From the NCBI RefSeq assembly GCF_013113735.1, contig NZ_CP053346.1:3672001-3736000 (forward strand): DNA of 64,000 nucleotides, in the 5' to 3' direction. Source of the DNA: Sphingomonas sp. AP4-R1. Lineage in GTDB: Bacteria > Pseudomonadota > Alphaproteobacteria > Sphingomonadales > Sphingomonadaceae. The translations under genes were made by a program, and so were the position numbers. Positions within the stretch are counted from its first letter, which is position 1. The number at the start of each line of letters is the position of its first letter. The notes under the pieces were generated by a model. That model saw only the letters and a list, made by a program, of their open reading frames with translations, searched no databases and was not told the DNA's origin. Below, piece after piece: positions 9,521 to 19,035 of this stretch.

Positions 9521-9684
9521 CTGACGGCTCGCTGGGAAGGGCGGGGGCGGCCGGAGGGCTCACAAAGGCAAACCAATCGACCGCCAACACCCTGAACCCG
9601 CTGGGTACGAACTGGCGCCGGACGGCTGCCTCGCTCACCCAAGAGGACACGGACATACGTCGGTTGCATCAACCACACACATTG

Positions 9685-9903
9685 TCATGTCTTCGCAGGG
9701 TCATGTCTCCGCGAGATCTTAGTGTCGAGAGCGGATCGGTCCCGTTCCGTGCGCCCCGCTGAAAAGCCCTCCATCCACGACAATTGTTGAAGGTCATCGC
9801 AAATATCAAATGGGCAATGCCACCATTGCCCGGTAGGCGCACGCCCGCATGCGTAGCCAGCTTTATAGGCTGTCGCCGCCTGCTGTTCGTTCCATCTCGG
9901 CAT
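9685..9903 (-). CDS. Small Rmf/CrpP-fold-like protein
   Basis: A 72-residue hydrophilic protein. The spacing of AYKAGYACGR, then HCPFD, then LSWMEGFSAGR matches the pattern of ribosome modulation factor (repeat of Gly-Tyr-x-Ala-Gly, Cys-Pro-Tyr/Phe, Trp-Leu/Met-x-Gly-Trp/Phe) and of the small Rmf/CrpP-fold proteins found on chromosomes and plasmids. Rmf dimerises ribosomes in stationary phase; CrpP was reported to act on ciprofloxacin. Neither activity can be assigned here. An ATG at 9903 is used; an immediately upstream in-frame GTG at 9906 is the alternative. The gene sits beside an unusually AT-rich block. Confidence 0.6.
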   Translation of the reverse strand: MPRWNEQQAATAYKAGYACGRAPTGQWWHCPFDICDDLQQLSWMEGFSAGRTERDRSALDTKISRRHDPAKT

Positions 9904-10580
9904 CACGCCTAAGCGGATCAGCCAATTTTCAGTTCATCGCTTCGTCGTTTTTATATGGCAATTGATCTATTATGATGAATAGATTCGACTGTTTCATTCA
10001 TATGATGAGTTGGTATCATTTAATGTTATATCATTGGTCTTAATTGAAATATAATGTAGATAGATCAAGTAATGGTCATAAAATATATATTAGTGCATTT
10101 CACGTTTGTAATGTTTATACATGTTGTAATTGATTTGGCTGTAACTAATTTCGTGTATAAAATGATATGGAAAATACGGTGACATCGTTATCGAGGTGTT
10201 GACCAATATATGGTCTGACATGATATTCATGGACAACCTGCCGTCGAATGATGGCGCCTGGCCGGCAAGCGCGTGGGCAGACGCTGCGTTCGAGACCTCT
10301 GTCATTAGGCCATCGCATATCGAGGTGAATGCGCCGGGAGAGGCCGTTGGGCATCCCGGCGGGCCCTGAGCACAATCGGACCTCATCGATGGTGCAGTGT
10401 GATGTTCAAGCGGGGCAAAGCTCAGCTTGGATTGCCTTCGGCGCGGCATCGAAAAGTGGGAGGGGAGAGCTGTTCATCAGTTTGACGGGGCTGCCCGCCG
10501 GGCTTCTCAGGCCGGCCGTGAAACCGGACTACTGGCTGCGTCGTTCCCCTTACATCCCCTTCGAAAAAACAGGAGCTTGC
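9904..10580. other. Long non-coding stretch with an AT-rich block
   Basis: From 9961 to 10200 the G+C content is about 27 percent by hand count (66 of 240 bases), against well over 60 percent in the flanking genes. It holds several short inverted repeats (for example ATCTAT/ATAGAT at 9965-9970 and 9979-9984). At its right edge TTGACC (10199-10204), a 17-bp spacer and GATATT (10222-10227) could be a promoter reading toward the oxidoreductase. A 46-codon frame at 10229-10369 begins just after it but has no recognisable product. A long minus-strand frame across 10090-10449 has mixed composition and I do not accept it as a gene. Confidence 0.55.
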
Positions 10581-11696
10581 ATGTTCGGACGCAAGAACAA
10601 GGTGCGCTATGCCGTGGTCGGCGGCGGCCAGATTTCGCAGCAGGCGTTCATGCCCGGCATATCCCGGACCGACAATTCTGAACTGGCCGCTCTTGTGACC
10701 GGCGATCCTGTCAAGGCGGACGAGCTTGCGAGCAAGTACAAGATCAAGGCCTGGTCTTACGACGAATATGCTACCCTTCTGCGTTCCGGCGAGATTGATG
10801 CAGTGTACGTGGCAACGCCAAACGCGCTGCATACGCCCTATGTCCTCGCTGCCTTGGAGGCTGGCATTCACGTATTGCTGGAGAAGCCGGCCACGGCCAG
10901 CCTCGCGGATGCTGAGCAGATCATGGACATGCAGAAGACCTCGGGCGCGAAGCTGATGATCGCGTATCGGCTGCATCACGAGCCGGGTACGGTAGAGATG
11001 GTCACGCGCGCGCAAAAAGGTGACTTCGGAGACCTGCGTTTCTTCACCGCCACCTTTGCCCAGAACGTCGCCGAAGAGAATTCGCGCGGTCATAATGGCT
11101 ATTGGGGCGGGCCGGTCCCAGACATGGGGACCTATCCGCTGAACGCCGTCCGCAATCTGTTCGGCCTGGAGCCGACCGCCGTCCACGCGATTGGCACGAC
11201 GACATCTGGTCGCAGTTTCAATTTCCATGACACGGTCGCGGTCACGCTCCAATTCCCGGGTGAACGGATTGCGCAGTTCACCGTAAGCTATGCGACGGCG
11301 CCTGCGGAGCGTTTCACGCTTGTCGGCACGAAGGCGACGATAGACGCATCGCCGTGCTTCATGTTCGGCCCCGCGATCGGCATTTCCTACGTCGAGACGA
11401 CCGCCGACGGCAGCGAAACGCATACATTCGATCCGGTCGAGCAATTCGGCAACGAAACCCAGTATTTCTCCGACTGCATCCTCCATGATCGCCAGCCGGA
11501 GGCCGATGCGGAAGAGGGCTTTCTCGATATGCGCGTCCTGGCAGCCGTCGAGCAGTCGCTGGACACGGGCAGGGTCGTGGCGCTGGAGCCCAGGCACCGC
11601 AGCCGCGGTATCGAGGCTGACCAGGCTCTCCATCTGAAACCTGCGAAGGAGCCAGGCGAGAACCAGCTGATCAGCGTCGTGCCGCAGTCCGCCTGA
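10581..11696 (+). CDS. Gfo/Idh/MocA family oxidoreductase
   Basis: A 371-residue NAD(P)-dependent sugar or inositol oxidoreductase of the glucose-fructose oxidoreductase family. The N-terminal Rossmann fold shows VVGGGQISQ, followed by the family's EKP motif (LLEKPATASLADAE, about residue 102). The C-terminal half has the Gfo-type beta-sheet domain with GGPVPDMGTYPLNAVRNL, where the acid and His/Tyr region binds substrate. The start at 10581 is set by AGGAG ten bases upstream; the open frame continues further upstream but without support. The gene is followed after 2 nt by the GH15 enzyme, so the two are very probably cotranscribed and act on related glucosides or sugar alcohols. No signal peptide: cytoplasmic. 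Confidence 0.85.
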   Translation: MFGRKNKVRYAVVGGGQISQQAFMPGISRTDNSELAALVTGDPVKADELASKYKIKAWSYDEYATLLRSGEIDAVYVATPNALHTPYVLAALEAGIHVLLEKPATASLADAEQIMDMQKTSGAKLMIAYRLHHEPGTVEMVTRAQKGDFGDLRFFTATFAQNVAEENSRGHNGYWGGPVPDMGTYPLNAVRNLFGLEPTAVHAIGTTTSGRSFNFHDTVAVTLQFPGERIAQFTVSYATAPAERFTLVGTKATIDASPCFMFGPAIGISYVETTADGSETHTFDPVEQFGNETQYFSDCILHDRQPEADAEEGFLDMRVLAAVEQSLDTGRVVALEPRHRSRGIEADQALHLKPAKEPGENQLISVVPQSA

Positions 11697-11698
11697 TC

Positions 11699-13543
11699 GT
11701 GCCTTCCTTGTTGGACAAAGCGCGCGCGGTCATCTCCGACCGCGTGACGGCTCCCCTGTCATCGAACAGGCATACCGATGGATGCCTGCCTCTTGAGGAT
11801 TACGGCGCGCTCGGTGACGGGCGGACCGTCGCTCTGTCCGGCTCGGACGGCTCGATCGATTGGCTGTGCGTGCCCAATCTGGACTCACCGCCGTTGTTCG
11901 ACCGGCTTCTCGACCCCGACGACGGGGGCCGCTTCTCGATGACGCCCTCGGAGCCGTTTGACGTCGAGCGACGGTATCGACCCGACAGTAACGTGCTCGA
12001 GACGGTTTTCACGACGGCCTCAGGGCGAGCCAAGATCACCGAGTCGATCAACAGCGGTACGGCGGGTCGGCTTCCCTGGGTGGAGCTCGCGCGCCGTGTC
12101 GATGGTCTCGACGGAACCGTTCGGTTCAGACTCGAGATGCGCCCCGGCCGGCGGGCGCACACGGCGAGCCCCTATCAGTCGCGCATTGGTGGACATTCGA
12201 TCTTCCACGTCGGCGACGTGCTAGGGCTGTTTCTTCATTCGGCCGGCGTCGATGTTGAGCGGCGTGACGATGGCGTGTTCGGCGCTGTGAGCATCAGGCA
12301 GGGCCAGCGCGAGGTGGTCGCGATTATCGCGGGGCAGGGAGAGCCCCTCGTCGTCCCAGGCATCGATGAGATCGATGAGCGGATTGATCTCTCCGACGAC
12401 GAGTGGCGTGCTTGGGCCGAGCGGGTTTCATATCGCGGGGACAGGAGATCGGAATTCATCCGCAGCGTGCTTGCCCTGAAGCTGTTGCTCTACTCACCTT
12501 CCGGCGCGATCGCGGCCGCGGCGACAACTTCGCTGCCGGAACACATCGGCGAGGCGAAAAATTACGACTATCGCTACGCCTGGGTCCGAGACGCCGGCTA
12601 CACGATCAAGGCATTTCTTGCCGCCGGAGCCCAGCCGGAGGCGAAGGCCGCCTTCACATGGCTGCTGAAGCGTCTCGATCAGCACGGTTCCAGGGTCTGC
12701 TACACGCTCGGCGGCGATCTCGTGCCCGGCGTCACCGAGATCGACGTATCCGGCTACCGAGGGTCTCGGCCGGTTCGCCGCGGCAATTCCGCCACCGCGC
12801 AGCGCCAGCACGGTGTCTACGGCGACATTTTCGAAACCGCAGCGCGCTTCGTCGACTGCGGCAACATCCTTGATCCCTCGAGCGCCGAGACGCTCTCACA
12901 CCTTGCGGATGAATGCGCTGATAGCTGGCGCCAGAAGGATTCCGGTATCTGGGAGCTTGCGGAAGAACAGCATTACACCATGTCGAAGGTAAGCTGCTGG
13001 CAGGCCCTCGCCCGGGCTGTCGATCTCGCCGACCAGGGACAGCTTCCGACGACATGTCGGGAGCGTTGGGCGCGTGAACGCGACCGGATCGCCAACTGGA
13101 TCGGCGACAATTGCTGGTCCGTAGAGCGCAATTCCTTCGTGCTCCACCCTGGCACCGATCGCCTCGATGCGTCGCTGGCGCTCATGGTCCGCTTCGGGTT
13201 CGACGGGCGAGACCGCTTGCAAAGCACGATCGACGCGATCGACCAAGAGCTTGGCGTCGGCTCGTGGCACTACCGCTATAGCGGTTCGGCCGACGAGGAA
13301 GGGTGCTTCCTGGCCTGCACCTTTTGGATGATCGAGGCACGCCTGCTCCTCGGACAGCGGGGGCAGGCGGAGGCGATGCTCGCTGCGCTGGACGACACGC
13401 TCCGGCGCGGAGTCGGTATCCTGTCCGAAATGGTCGATCCGCGAACCGGTGCCTTTCTCGGCAACTTGCCACAAGGCCTGTCGCATCTCGCGCATGTCAT
13501 GGCGCTCGATAGCCTCGCGACCCGTGACGAATGCTCAAATTGA
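11699..13543 (+). CDS. Glycoside hydrolase family 15 (glucoamylase/trehalase-like)
   Basis: A 614-residue GH15 protein with the two-part bacterial architecture: an N-terminal beta-sandwich (LEDYGALGDGRTVALSGSDGSIDWLCVP at its start) and an (alpha/alpha)6 catalytic barrel from about residue 260 (YDYRYAWVRDAGYTI). The catalytic acid is the Glu in DSGIWEL (about residue 420) and the base is the Glu in SADEEGCFLACTFWM (about residue 535). Such proteins hydrolyse alpha-1,4- or alpha,alpha-1,1-glucosides in the cytoplasm. It starts with GTG 2 nt after the oxidoreductase stop and has no ribosome-binding site of its own, which suggests translational coupling. Trehalose and malto-oligosaccharides are equally possible substrates. 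Confidence 0.88.
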   Translation: MPSLLDKARAVISDRVTAPLSSNRHTDGCLPLEDYGALGDGRTVALSGSDGSIDWLCVPNLDSPPLFDRLLDPDDGGRFSMTPSEPFDVERRYRPDSNVLETVFTTASGRAKITESINSGTAGRLPWVELARRVDGLDGTVRFRLEMRPGRRAHTASPYQSRIGGHSIFHVGDVLGLFLHSAGVDVERRDDGVFGAVSIRQGQREVVAIIAGQGEPLVVPGIDEIDERIDLSDDEWRAWAERVSYRGDRRSEFIRSVLALKLLLYSPSGAIAAAATTSLPEHIGEAKNYDYRYAWVRDAGYTIKAFLAAGAQPEAKAAFTWLLKRLDQHGSRVCYTLGGDLVPGVTEIDVSGYRGSRPVRRGNSATAQRQHGVYGDIFETAARFVDCGNILDPSSAETLSHLADECADSWRQKDSGIWELAEEQHYTMSKVSCWQALARAVDLADQGQLPTTCRERWARERDRIANWIGDNCWSVERNSFVLHPGTDRLDASLALMVRFGFDGRDRLQSTIDAIDQELGVGSWHYRYSGSADEEGCFLACTFWMIEARLLLGQRGQAEAMLAALDDTLRRGVGILSEMVDPRTGAFLGNLPQGLSHLAHVMALDSLATRDECSN

Positions 13544-13828
13544 TAGCGGCACTTAACCTTGGTCACTCTCGGCGAAGAGCGACTTCAACGCGAGTTCAGC
13601 GCGTCCGCGAACCCGTGCGAGCTGACGTCAGGAGTGCATGCATCGCCATTGCGTCGCCTGGACCGGCAGGTTCGCCATGTTCGAGCAGAGTGACGAGCCA
13701 GAAGAGGTGCGGTGGATGCCGCCGGTGTCATGTCCGAGCAGGCACTCCGAGCACCAAAATATCCGCTGGGTGGCGGGTTCATCGTCGACGCAGAGAACTC
13801 GCTCCCGGCGCCGACGGCCCGCGTTCGA

Positions 13829-14650
13829 CTAGGCGATGAACTGTATCAGATTCTGGATCAGGCGTTCGGGGGCGGTGGCGAATAAGCCATGCGGTTCGCC
13901 GTCATATTCGACGAGTGTTGCGCCCGGAATCGCTTCGGCGGCTGCACGACCGGATGCGTCGATGGGAACGACCTTGTCAGACGTTCCATGAATGATGAGT
14001 GTCGGAACAGTAAAAGCGGAAAGATCGGGACGGAAGTCGGTCTTGCCAAAGGCATCAATACAGTTGAGCGTTGCCTTCGGGCTTGCCATAACAGCGAGAA
14101 TGAATGTCCAGTCCATCAATTCCTTGCTGACCGGACTGGATACCAACCCGACGCCGTAAAACTGTTTGGCAAAACTTCCCAGAAAGGCAAACCTGTCCTT
14201 GCGGATCTGTGCCTTCATGTCATCTAAGACGCTCTGGTCGACGCCGTTGGGATTGTCGTCGCTTTTCAGGAGGTAAGGGACCACGGAAGATACGAGCGCG
14301 ACCTTGGCGATGCGGGCTGCACCATGACGAGAGAGGTAGCGCGCGATCTCGCCGCCTCCCATGGAAAAACCGACGAGCGTCACTCCCGAAACGTCCAGAG
14401 CTTCGAGAACGGCGGCCAGATCGTCGGCGAACGTATCATAGTCATAGCCGAGCAGCGGGTGACCGGACTGTCCAAACCCGCGACGATCATAGGTGATCAC
14501 GCGGTAGCCGGATTCCAGCAACGCCAGCGTCTGATATTCGAACATGTCGCCGGTCAGGGGCCAGCCGTGGATGAGCACGACCGGACGGCCGGTCCCGGCA
14601 TCCTTGACGTGCAGCTTCGTCCCATCTCTCGCGTCGATAAACGCCATCAT
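13829..14650 (-). CDS. Alpha/beta hydrolase, non-haem chloroperoxidase-like
   Basis: A 273-residue single-domain alpha/beta hydrolase. The oxyanion region is VVLIHGWPL (about 25-33), the nucleophile Ser lies in the elbow GFSMGGGE (about residue 95), the acid is in the segment HGTSDKVVP and the catalytic His is in GEPHGLF. The overall sequence is closest to the cofactor-free chloroperoxidase/arylesterase group. Two adjacent ATG codons at 14650 and 14647 follow a good AGGAGA site. It is the last gene of a four-gene minus-strand operon with the SDR, Zn-ADH and SRPBCC genes. Confidence 0.88.
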   Translation of the reverse strand: MMAFIDARDGTKLHVKDAGTGRPVVLIHGWPLTGDMFEYQTLALLESGYRVITYDRRGFGQSGHPLLGYDYDTFADDLAAVLEALDVSGVTLVGFSMGGGEIARYLSRHGAARIAKVALVSSVVPYLLKSDDNPNGVDQSVLDDMKAQIRKDRFAFLGSFAKQFYGVGLVSSPVSKELMDWTFILAVMASPKATLNCIDAFGKTDFRPDLSAFTVPTLIIHGTSDKVVPIDASGRAAAEAIPGATLVEYDGEPHGLFATAPERLIQNLIQFIA

Positions 14651-14682
14651 CCGTCTCCTGTGGGTTTGCGAACTGAATAGGA

Positions 14683-15465
14683 TCAGCCGTCGGCCGAACC
14701 CGGCTCCGCCATTTTGCGGTGCTGTTCCGCCAGGATCGCGCCTGGCGTGACGTTGGCGAGAACGCCTTGCACCTTGGTCTTCCATCCGGAAAAGATCGAC
14801 GCCTTGCCGGCCATGACCGCCTCCCAACCATCGCGCGCAACGTCTGCGGGATCACTCTTGTCGGGATCGATGCCCACCGATGTATCGAGCATGTCGCCGC
14901 GCGCGAAGAATTCGGTGTCGACCGGGCCGGGCATCAGTGTCGTCAGGGTGACGCCCTCGCTGTCCTTGATCTCGTTGCGGAGAGCCTCGGTGAAGCTGTC
15001 CACGAACGCCTTCGTGCCATTGTAGACGGCCTGGAACGCGCCGGGGATATAGCCCGCGACCGAGCCAGTCACGAGCACTTTGCCCTCGTTGCGCGCCACC
15101 ATCGCCGGCAGCACCTTCTGGATCAGATAGAGCGTGCCAGTGATGTTCGTGTCGATCACGTGCCGCCAGTCGGAGACCTGCTGCTCGAGAAACGCATGAC
15201 CGAGGCCGTGACCGGCATTGGCGCACAGCAGATCGATCTGGCGCGTGCCGACCGCTTCGAGGAGCGCGTCGACACCATCGGTCGTCGCAAGGTCGGCTTC
15301 GATCGACACGACCGTGGTCCCAAACTGCTCGAAATCCTGAGCCGCCGCATTGATCAGCGGTTCGTCGGCGACAACCAGAATGTCATAGCCGTCCTTCGCC
15401 GCCAACGTTGCCAGCTCGAAGCCAATGCCGGTCGAGGCACCGGTAATGATTGCGAATTTGCTCAA
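14683..15465 (-). CDS. Short-chain dehydrogenase/reductase
   Basis: A 260-residue classical SDR. The cofactor motif is TGASTGIG (residues 8-15), followed by NAG (CANAGHG, about 82), the catalytic Ser in VTGSVAGY and the Tyr-x3-Lys pair in YNGTK (about 148-152). Translation probably starts at a TTG (15465) behind GGAGAG. The stop-to-start distance from the upstream Zn-ADH gene is 13 nt and to the downstream hydrolase gene 32 nt, which supports one transcript. The substrate is unknown. Confidence 0.87.
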   Translation of the reverse strand: MSKFAIITGASTGIGFELATLAAKDGYDILVVADEPLINAAAQDFEQFGTTVVSIEADLATTDGVDALLEAVGTRQIDLLCANAGHGLGHAFLEQQVSDWRHVIDTNITGTLYLIQKVLPAMVARNEGKVLVTGSVAGYIPGAFQAVYNGTKAFVDSFTEALRNEIKDSEGVTLTTLMPGPVDTEFFARGDMLDTSVGIDPDKSDPADVARDGWEAVMAGKASIFSGWKTKVQGVLANVTPGAILAEQHRKMAEPGSADG

Positions 15466-15478
15466 GGGATCTCTCCGT

Positions 15479-16666
15479 TCAGGCAGCGGCCCCGAGGCCG
15501 GGCTTCAGCACGACCTTGGTCACCTCGTTCTGATTGTCGTGGAACATCTGGTAGCCCTTCGGGGCCTCCTCGAGATCCATGCGGTGCGAGATCAGGAAGG
15601 TCGTGTCGATCTTGCCTTCCAGGATCGCGTTGAGCAGCGCCGGCATATAATGCTGGACATGCGTCTGGCCGGTCTTGAGCGTCAGCCCCTTCTCCATGAA
15701 GGCACCGAGCGGGAACTTGTCGACAAAGCCGCCATACACGGCCGGCATCGAGACGCGGCCGCCCTTGCGGCATGCGATGATGGCCTGACGGATCGAGTGC
15801 GGGCGATCCGTGCCTAGCATCAGCGTCTTCTTGACCTGATCCAGCACGTTATCGACGAAGAAGCCGTGTGCTTCGAGGCCGACCGCGTCGATCACCGCAT
15901 CGGGACCGATCCCGCCGGACATCAGCATCAGCGCCTCGTAGGTCGCGGTCTCCTCAAAGTTGATCGTCTCCGCGCCGAACTTCTTGGCCAGCTCCAGCCG
16001 GTGAGGGAAATGGTCGATCGCGATGACGCGTTCGGCACCCATCAGGAAGGCGGACTGGACCGCGAACAGTCCGACCGGCCCACAGCCCCAGACCGCGACC
16101 GTGTCGCCGGGCTCGATCTGCGCGTTCTCCGCCGCCATCCAGCCGGTGGGGAGGATGTCGGACAGGAACAGCACCTTTTCGTCCTCGATCCCGTCCGGGA
16201 TCACGATCGGGCCCGTGTCGCTGAAGGGCACCCGGACATATTCCGCCTGGCCGCCGGCATAGCCGCCGGTCATGTGGCTGTAGCCGAACAGCCCACTCAT
16301 CGGCTGGCCGTAAAGCTCCTGCGCGATGTCCTGATTGTCGGCGGGGAGCGCATTGTCGCAGGCCGAATATTGATGCTTGCCGCAATGGTAACAGCTGCCG
16401 CACGCCATCGTGAACGGCACGACAACACGCTGCCCCTTCTCGAGCGTGGATTTGGGGCCGACCTCGACGACCTCGCCCATGAACTCGTGGCCGAGGATAT
16501 CGCCGGCCTGCATCGTCGGAATGTAGCCGTCATACAGGTGGAGGTCGGAGCCGCAGATCGCGGTCGCTGTGATCTTGATGATCGCGTCGCGCGGGTTGAG
16601 GATCTCGGGATCATCGACGGTGTCGACGCGGACATCGTGCTTCCCGTGCCAGGTGAGCGCACGCAT
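15479..16666 (-). CDS. Zinc-dependent alcohol dehydrogenase (formaldehyde dehydrogenase-like)
   Basis: A 395-residue medium-chain dehydrogenase. Catalytic zinc ligands are Cys in TAICGSDLH and His-Glu in GHEFMG; the structural zinc loop is Cys-x2-Cys-x2-Cys-x7-Cys in [15 protein letters not shown]. The NAD-binding loop is [11 protein letters not shown] (about 187-197), followed by [14 protein letters not shown], which places the acidic residue for NAD. It resembles the long glutathione-independent formaldehyde/threonine dehydrogenase-like ADHs. The ATG shares one base with the TGA of the upstream SRPBCC gene (TGATG), so the genes are translationally coupled. Confidence 0.9.
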   Translation of the reverse strand: MRALTWHGKHDVRVDTVDDPEILNPRDAIIKITATAICGSDLHLYDGYIPTMQAGDILGHEFMGEVVEVGPKSTLEKGQRVVVPFTMACGSCYHCGKHQYSACDNALPADNQDIAQELYGQPMSGLFGYSHMTGGYAGGQAEYVRVPFSDTGPIVIPDGIEDEKVLFLSDILPTGWMAAENAQIEPGDTVAVWGCGPVGLFAVQSAFLMGAERVIAIDHFPHRLELAKKFGAETINFEETATYEALMLMSGGIGPDAVIDAVGLEAHGFFVDNVLDQVKKTLMLGTDRPHSIRQAIIACRKGGRVSMPAVYGGFVDKFPLGAFMEKGLTLKTGQTHVQHYMPALLNAILEGKIDTTFLISHRMDLEEAPKGYQMFHDNQNEVTKVVLKPGLGAAA

Positions 16667-17247
16667 CAGGCCTTCTCCTTCTCGAGCTGCGCCTTGGTGC
16701 GCGACGAGGTGGCGATCTCGCCAGTCTCCATCAGCTGCTTGAAGCGTCGCAGATCGCGACGCGCCTGGATGGCGGGCTCGCGCTGGAACATCTTGGCGAT
16801 CAGCTTGCCAATCGTGCCAGCCGGCGGATCATAGGCGATCGTCGCTGTAACGACGGTGCCGCGTGTTCCGGCATCGCGGAATTCGATCCGGCCGCTGTTG
16901 GCGATGTCGGCGCCGTCCTCGGATGCCCACGCCAGCAGTTCGTTGGGCCGATCCTCTGTGATCCGAGTATCCCACTCGACGGTTTTGCCGCCGGGCGCCT
17001 TGACCACCCAATGCGAGCGATCGCCGTCCGAGGTGATCGAAACCACATTGTCCATGAAGGTAGGCAGGTTCGAAAGGTCCCGCCAGTAAGAATAGAGTTC
17101 GTCGGCTGGACGGTTGATCGTCACGGCGCGCGCACTAAGCGCATTGCCCTTTCCTTCGATCACGCTGTCAGTGAAGTCGGCGGCGGCGCCGGACTGCTTC
17201 GAAGTCGCTAGAGGGGCATCGTCGGTGTGGGCTGTCCCGGCCATCAT
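16666..17247 (-). CDS. SRPBCC (START/polyketide-cyclase-like) family protein
   Basis: A 193-residue protein with a hydrophobic ligand-pocket SRPBCC fold: [27 protein letters not shown] is the first strand and helix of the cyclase/dehydrase subgroup, and the C-terminal helix ([23 protein letters not shown]) closes the pocket. The start chosen is the double ATG at 17247/17244 behind GGAGAG; a longer open frame upstream lacks a site. First gene of the SRPBCC/Zn-ADH/SDR/hydrolase operon. This trio of SRPBCC, ADH and SDR recurs in alphaproteobacteria, but its pathway is not established. Confidence 0.82.
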   Translation of the reverse strand: MMAGTAHTDDAPLATSKQSGAAADFTDSVIEGKGNALSARAVTINRPADELYSYWRDLSNLPTFMDNVVSITSDGDRSHWVVKAPGGKTVEWDTRITEDRPNELLAWASEDGADIANSGRIEFRDAGTRGTVVTATIAYDPPAGTIGKLIAKMFQREPAIQARRDLRRFKQLMETGEIATSSRTKAQLEKEKA

Positions 17248-17693
17248 TCTCTCCGATCGGTCGAGTTTTGCCCAATCCCCAGACGCCCCAACGGTTCCGA
17301 TCGTTACTCCGCCGAAATGCTGCTTTTTCCAATACTTAACGTCGATCATGCTGGAACAGAGTTGGCCCGCTGCGGTTTTGAAGCGAGATCCAAAATCGCG
17401 CCCCGGAGCCCGCAATGTCCGTATTCGCACCGGCCGCCCTGAGCATAATGTCGGATGTGCAGTCGGGATCAGACCTGGCGGTAGCACCCAGCCGCACGAA
17501 TGGTTCTGATGCATCCACGGACCGATATTCCAATGATAACCCCGTAGCGCTTGCAGTGATCCTGCCGATGGGAAGCGCATCCTTTGCAAGCGCGTGACCA
17601 ACGCCATCTGTAGCCGTCTCGACCGGTGCGTCGAGCGGCTGTCCGGACCCGCATGATCGGGTCGTTCCATCATCTCAAGCGAGGAGCATCATC
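17248..17693. promoter_or_regulatory. Divergent intergenic region with a possible operator
   Basis: About 446 bp between the minus-strand SRPBCC operon and the plus-strand Zn-ADH gene, so it must hold both promoters. No coding frame is convincing. The inverted repeat CTCGAC / GTCGAG (17619-17624 and 17631-17636, 6-bp spacer CGGTGC) lies about 60 bp upstream of the ADH ATG and could be an operator. No consensus promoter was clear. Confidence 0.35.
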
Positions 17694-18797
17694 ATGACGA
17701 TCAAAGCGATGGGCTATGCCGCGCAGCATAGCTTCAGCAGGCTGAAGCCGATGGCATTCGAGCGGGAAGAGGCCGGTCCCGGAGAAGTCGAGATCGAGGT
17801 GCTCTATTGCGGGGTCTGCCACTCCGACATCCACCAATGTGAGAATGACTGGGCGAACACCGTTTATCCCTGCATGCCAGGTCACGAGGTTATCGGTCGC
17901 GTCACCCGCATCGGCGCGGGCGTCACGGCGCATGCGATCGGCGATCTCGTCGGCGTAGGCTGCATGATCGACAGTTGCCGGTCATGCGAGCCATGCCATG
18001 CGCATGAGGAGCAATATTGCGAAGGCCCGAACAGCTGGCTTGCGACGTATAACGGCCCCATGGTGCCTGCCGCGCAGGCGCCCGACGGGGGCAACATGTA
18101 TGGCCGTGATAACACGTTCGGAGGATATTCGAACGTGGTGGTGGTCAAACAGGATTTCGTCCTGAAGATTCCGACATCGTTACCGATCGAAGCCGCGGCC
18201 CCGATCCTCTGCGCAGGAGTCACCACCTTTTCGCCCATGAAATATTGGGGTGTGAAGGCGGGCGACACGGTCGGTGTCGTCGGTTTTGGCGGACTGGGCG
18301 ACATGGCGCTGAAGATCGCAAAGGCGCTCGGAGCCGAGGTTACCATCTTTACCACGACTGAGGAGAAGGTTGGCGAAGCCCAGAAGCTTGGCGCAATAGG
18401 CGTTCTGGAGAGCGATTCCGATACCCTGAAGTCGCTGGAGCGGAAATTCGACTTCATCCTCTCGACCGTCCCCGAAAAGCACAAGTCGGACCCCTTCATC
18501 CCGCTGCTTAAGCGGGACGGTACGTTCGTTGCGGTCGGAGAGATTGGGCCAATGCCGGGCTACAACAATCAGGAGGTGGTGATGCACCGCCGCGTGCTGT
18601 CCGGATCGCTGATCGGAAGCATCGCGGAAACGCAGGAAATTTTGGACTTCTGCGCTGAAAAGGGAATTTTCCCCGACGTCGAGGTGATCGCGATCCAGGA
18701 CGTCAATAAGGCCTACAAAAAAGTGAAAAGCGGCGACGTGCGCTTCCGCTACGTCATCGACATGGCCAGTCTCAAGCAGGAAATGGCGGACGCCTGA
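17694..18797 (+). CDS. NAD(P)-dependent zinc alcohol/aldehyde dehydrogenase (CAD/YahK-like)
   Basis: A 367-residue medium-chain reductase of the cinnamyl-alcohol-dehydrogenase branch, which mainly reduces aldehydes with NADPH. Catalytic zinc: Cys in YCGVCHSDIHQ (about residue 39) and His-Glu in PGHEVIG. Structural zinc: four Cys in the CRSCEPCHAHEEQYC loop. Cofactor loop: VVGFGGLGDMALK, followed by IFTTTEEK, a neutral/basic context favouring NADPH. A strong GAGGAG site precedes the ATG. It is followed after 42 nt by a decayed hydrolase gene, suggesting a former two-gene unit. Confidence 0.9.
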   Translation: MTIKAMGYAAQHSFSRLKPMAFEREEAGPGEVEIEVLYCGVCHSDIHQCENDWANTVYPCMPGHEVIGRVTRIGAGVTAHAIGDLVGVGCMIDSCRSCEPCHAHEEQYCEGPNSWLATYNGPMVPAAQAPDGGNMYGRDNTFGGYSNVVVVKQDFVLKIPTSLPIEAAAPILCAGVTTFSPMKYWGVKAGDTVGVVGFGGLGDMALKIAKALGAEVTIFTTTEEKVGEAQKLGAIGVLESDSDTLKSLERKFDFILSTVPEKHKSDPFIPLLKRDGTFVAVGEIGPMPGYNNQEVVMHRRVLSGSLIGSIAETQEILDFCAEKGIFPDVEVIAIQDVNKAYKKVKSGDVRFRYVIDMASLKQEMADA

Positions 18798-18839
18798 GCC
18801 AGCCTATTCCTGCACCACCGATTAAGAGCAGGAGGCAGG

Positions 18840-19035
18840 ATGGCGACCGTCGAGACGGACGACCTGTCGATACGTTGTGAGGAGACGGGCCTGGAGACAG
18901 GCGACGTCGCCCTGCTCCTGCATGGTTGGCCTGAGGATGCATCGACGTGGGATGGTATGGCGAACTTTTTTTTGGGGGGGGCGGTTGCAGGGTCATCGTC
19001 CTTCGCTGCGTGGGTTCGGGCAGTCGGTCGTCCGG
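18840..19035 (+). pseudogene. Truncated, frameshifted alpha/beta hydrolase remnant
   Basis: The first 41 codons read as a normal alpha/beta hydrolase start with the oxyanion motif LLLHGWPEDASTW behind a ribosome-binding site (AGGAGG). At 18966-18981 there is a run of eight T followed by eight G, after which the homologous residues continue in two other frames: GCRVIV (from 18983) and PSLRGFGQS (from 19000). Homology then stops, about 240 residues short of a full enzyme. The remnant runs tail-to-tail into the small HTH gene. The homopolymers could include a sequencing error, but the truncation would remain. Confidence 0.7.

Noticed and set aside
10090..10449. Minus-strand frame of 119 codons spanning the AT-rich block
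   Set aside because: Composition changes mid-frame, there is no ribosome-binding site and no motif; it looks like a chance frame through AT-rich DNA.
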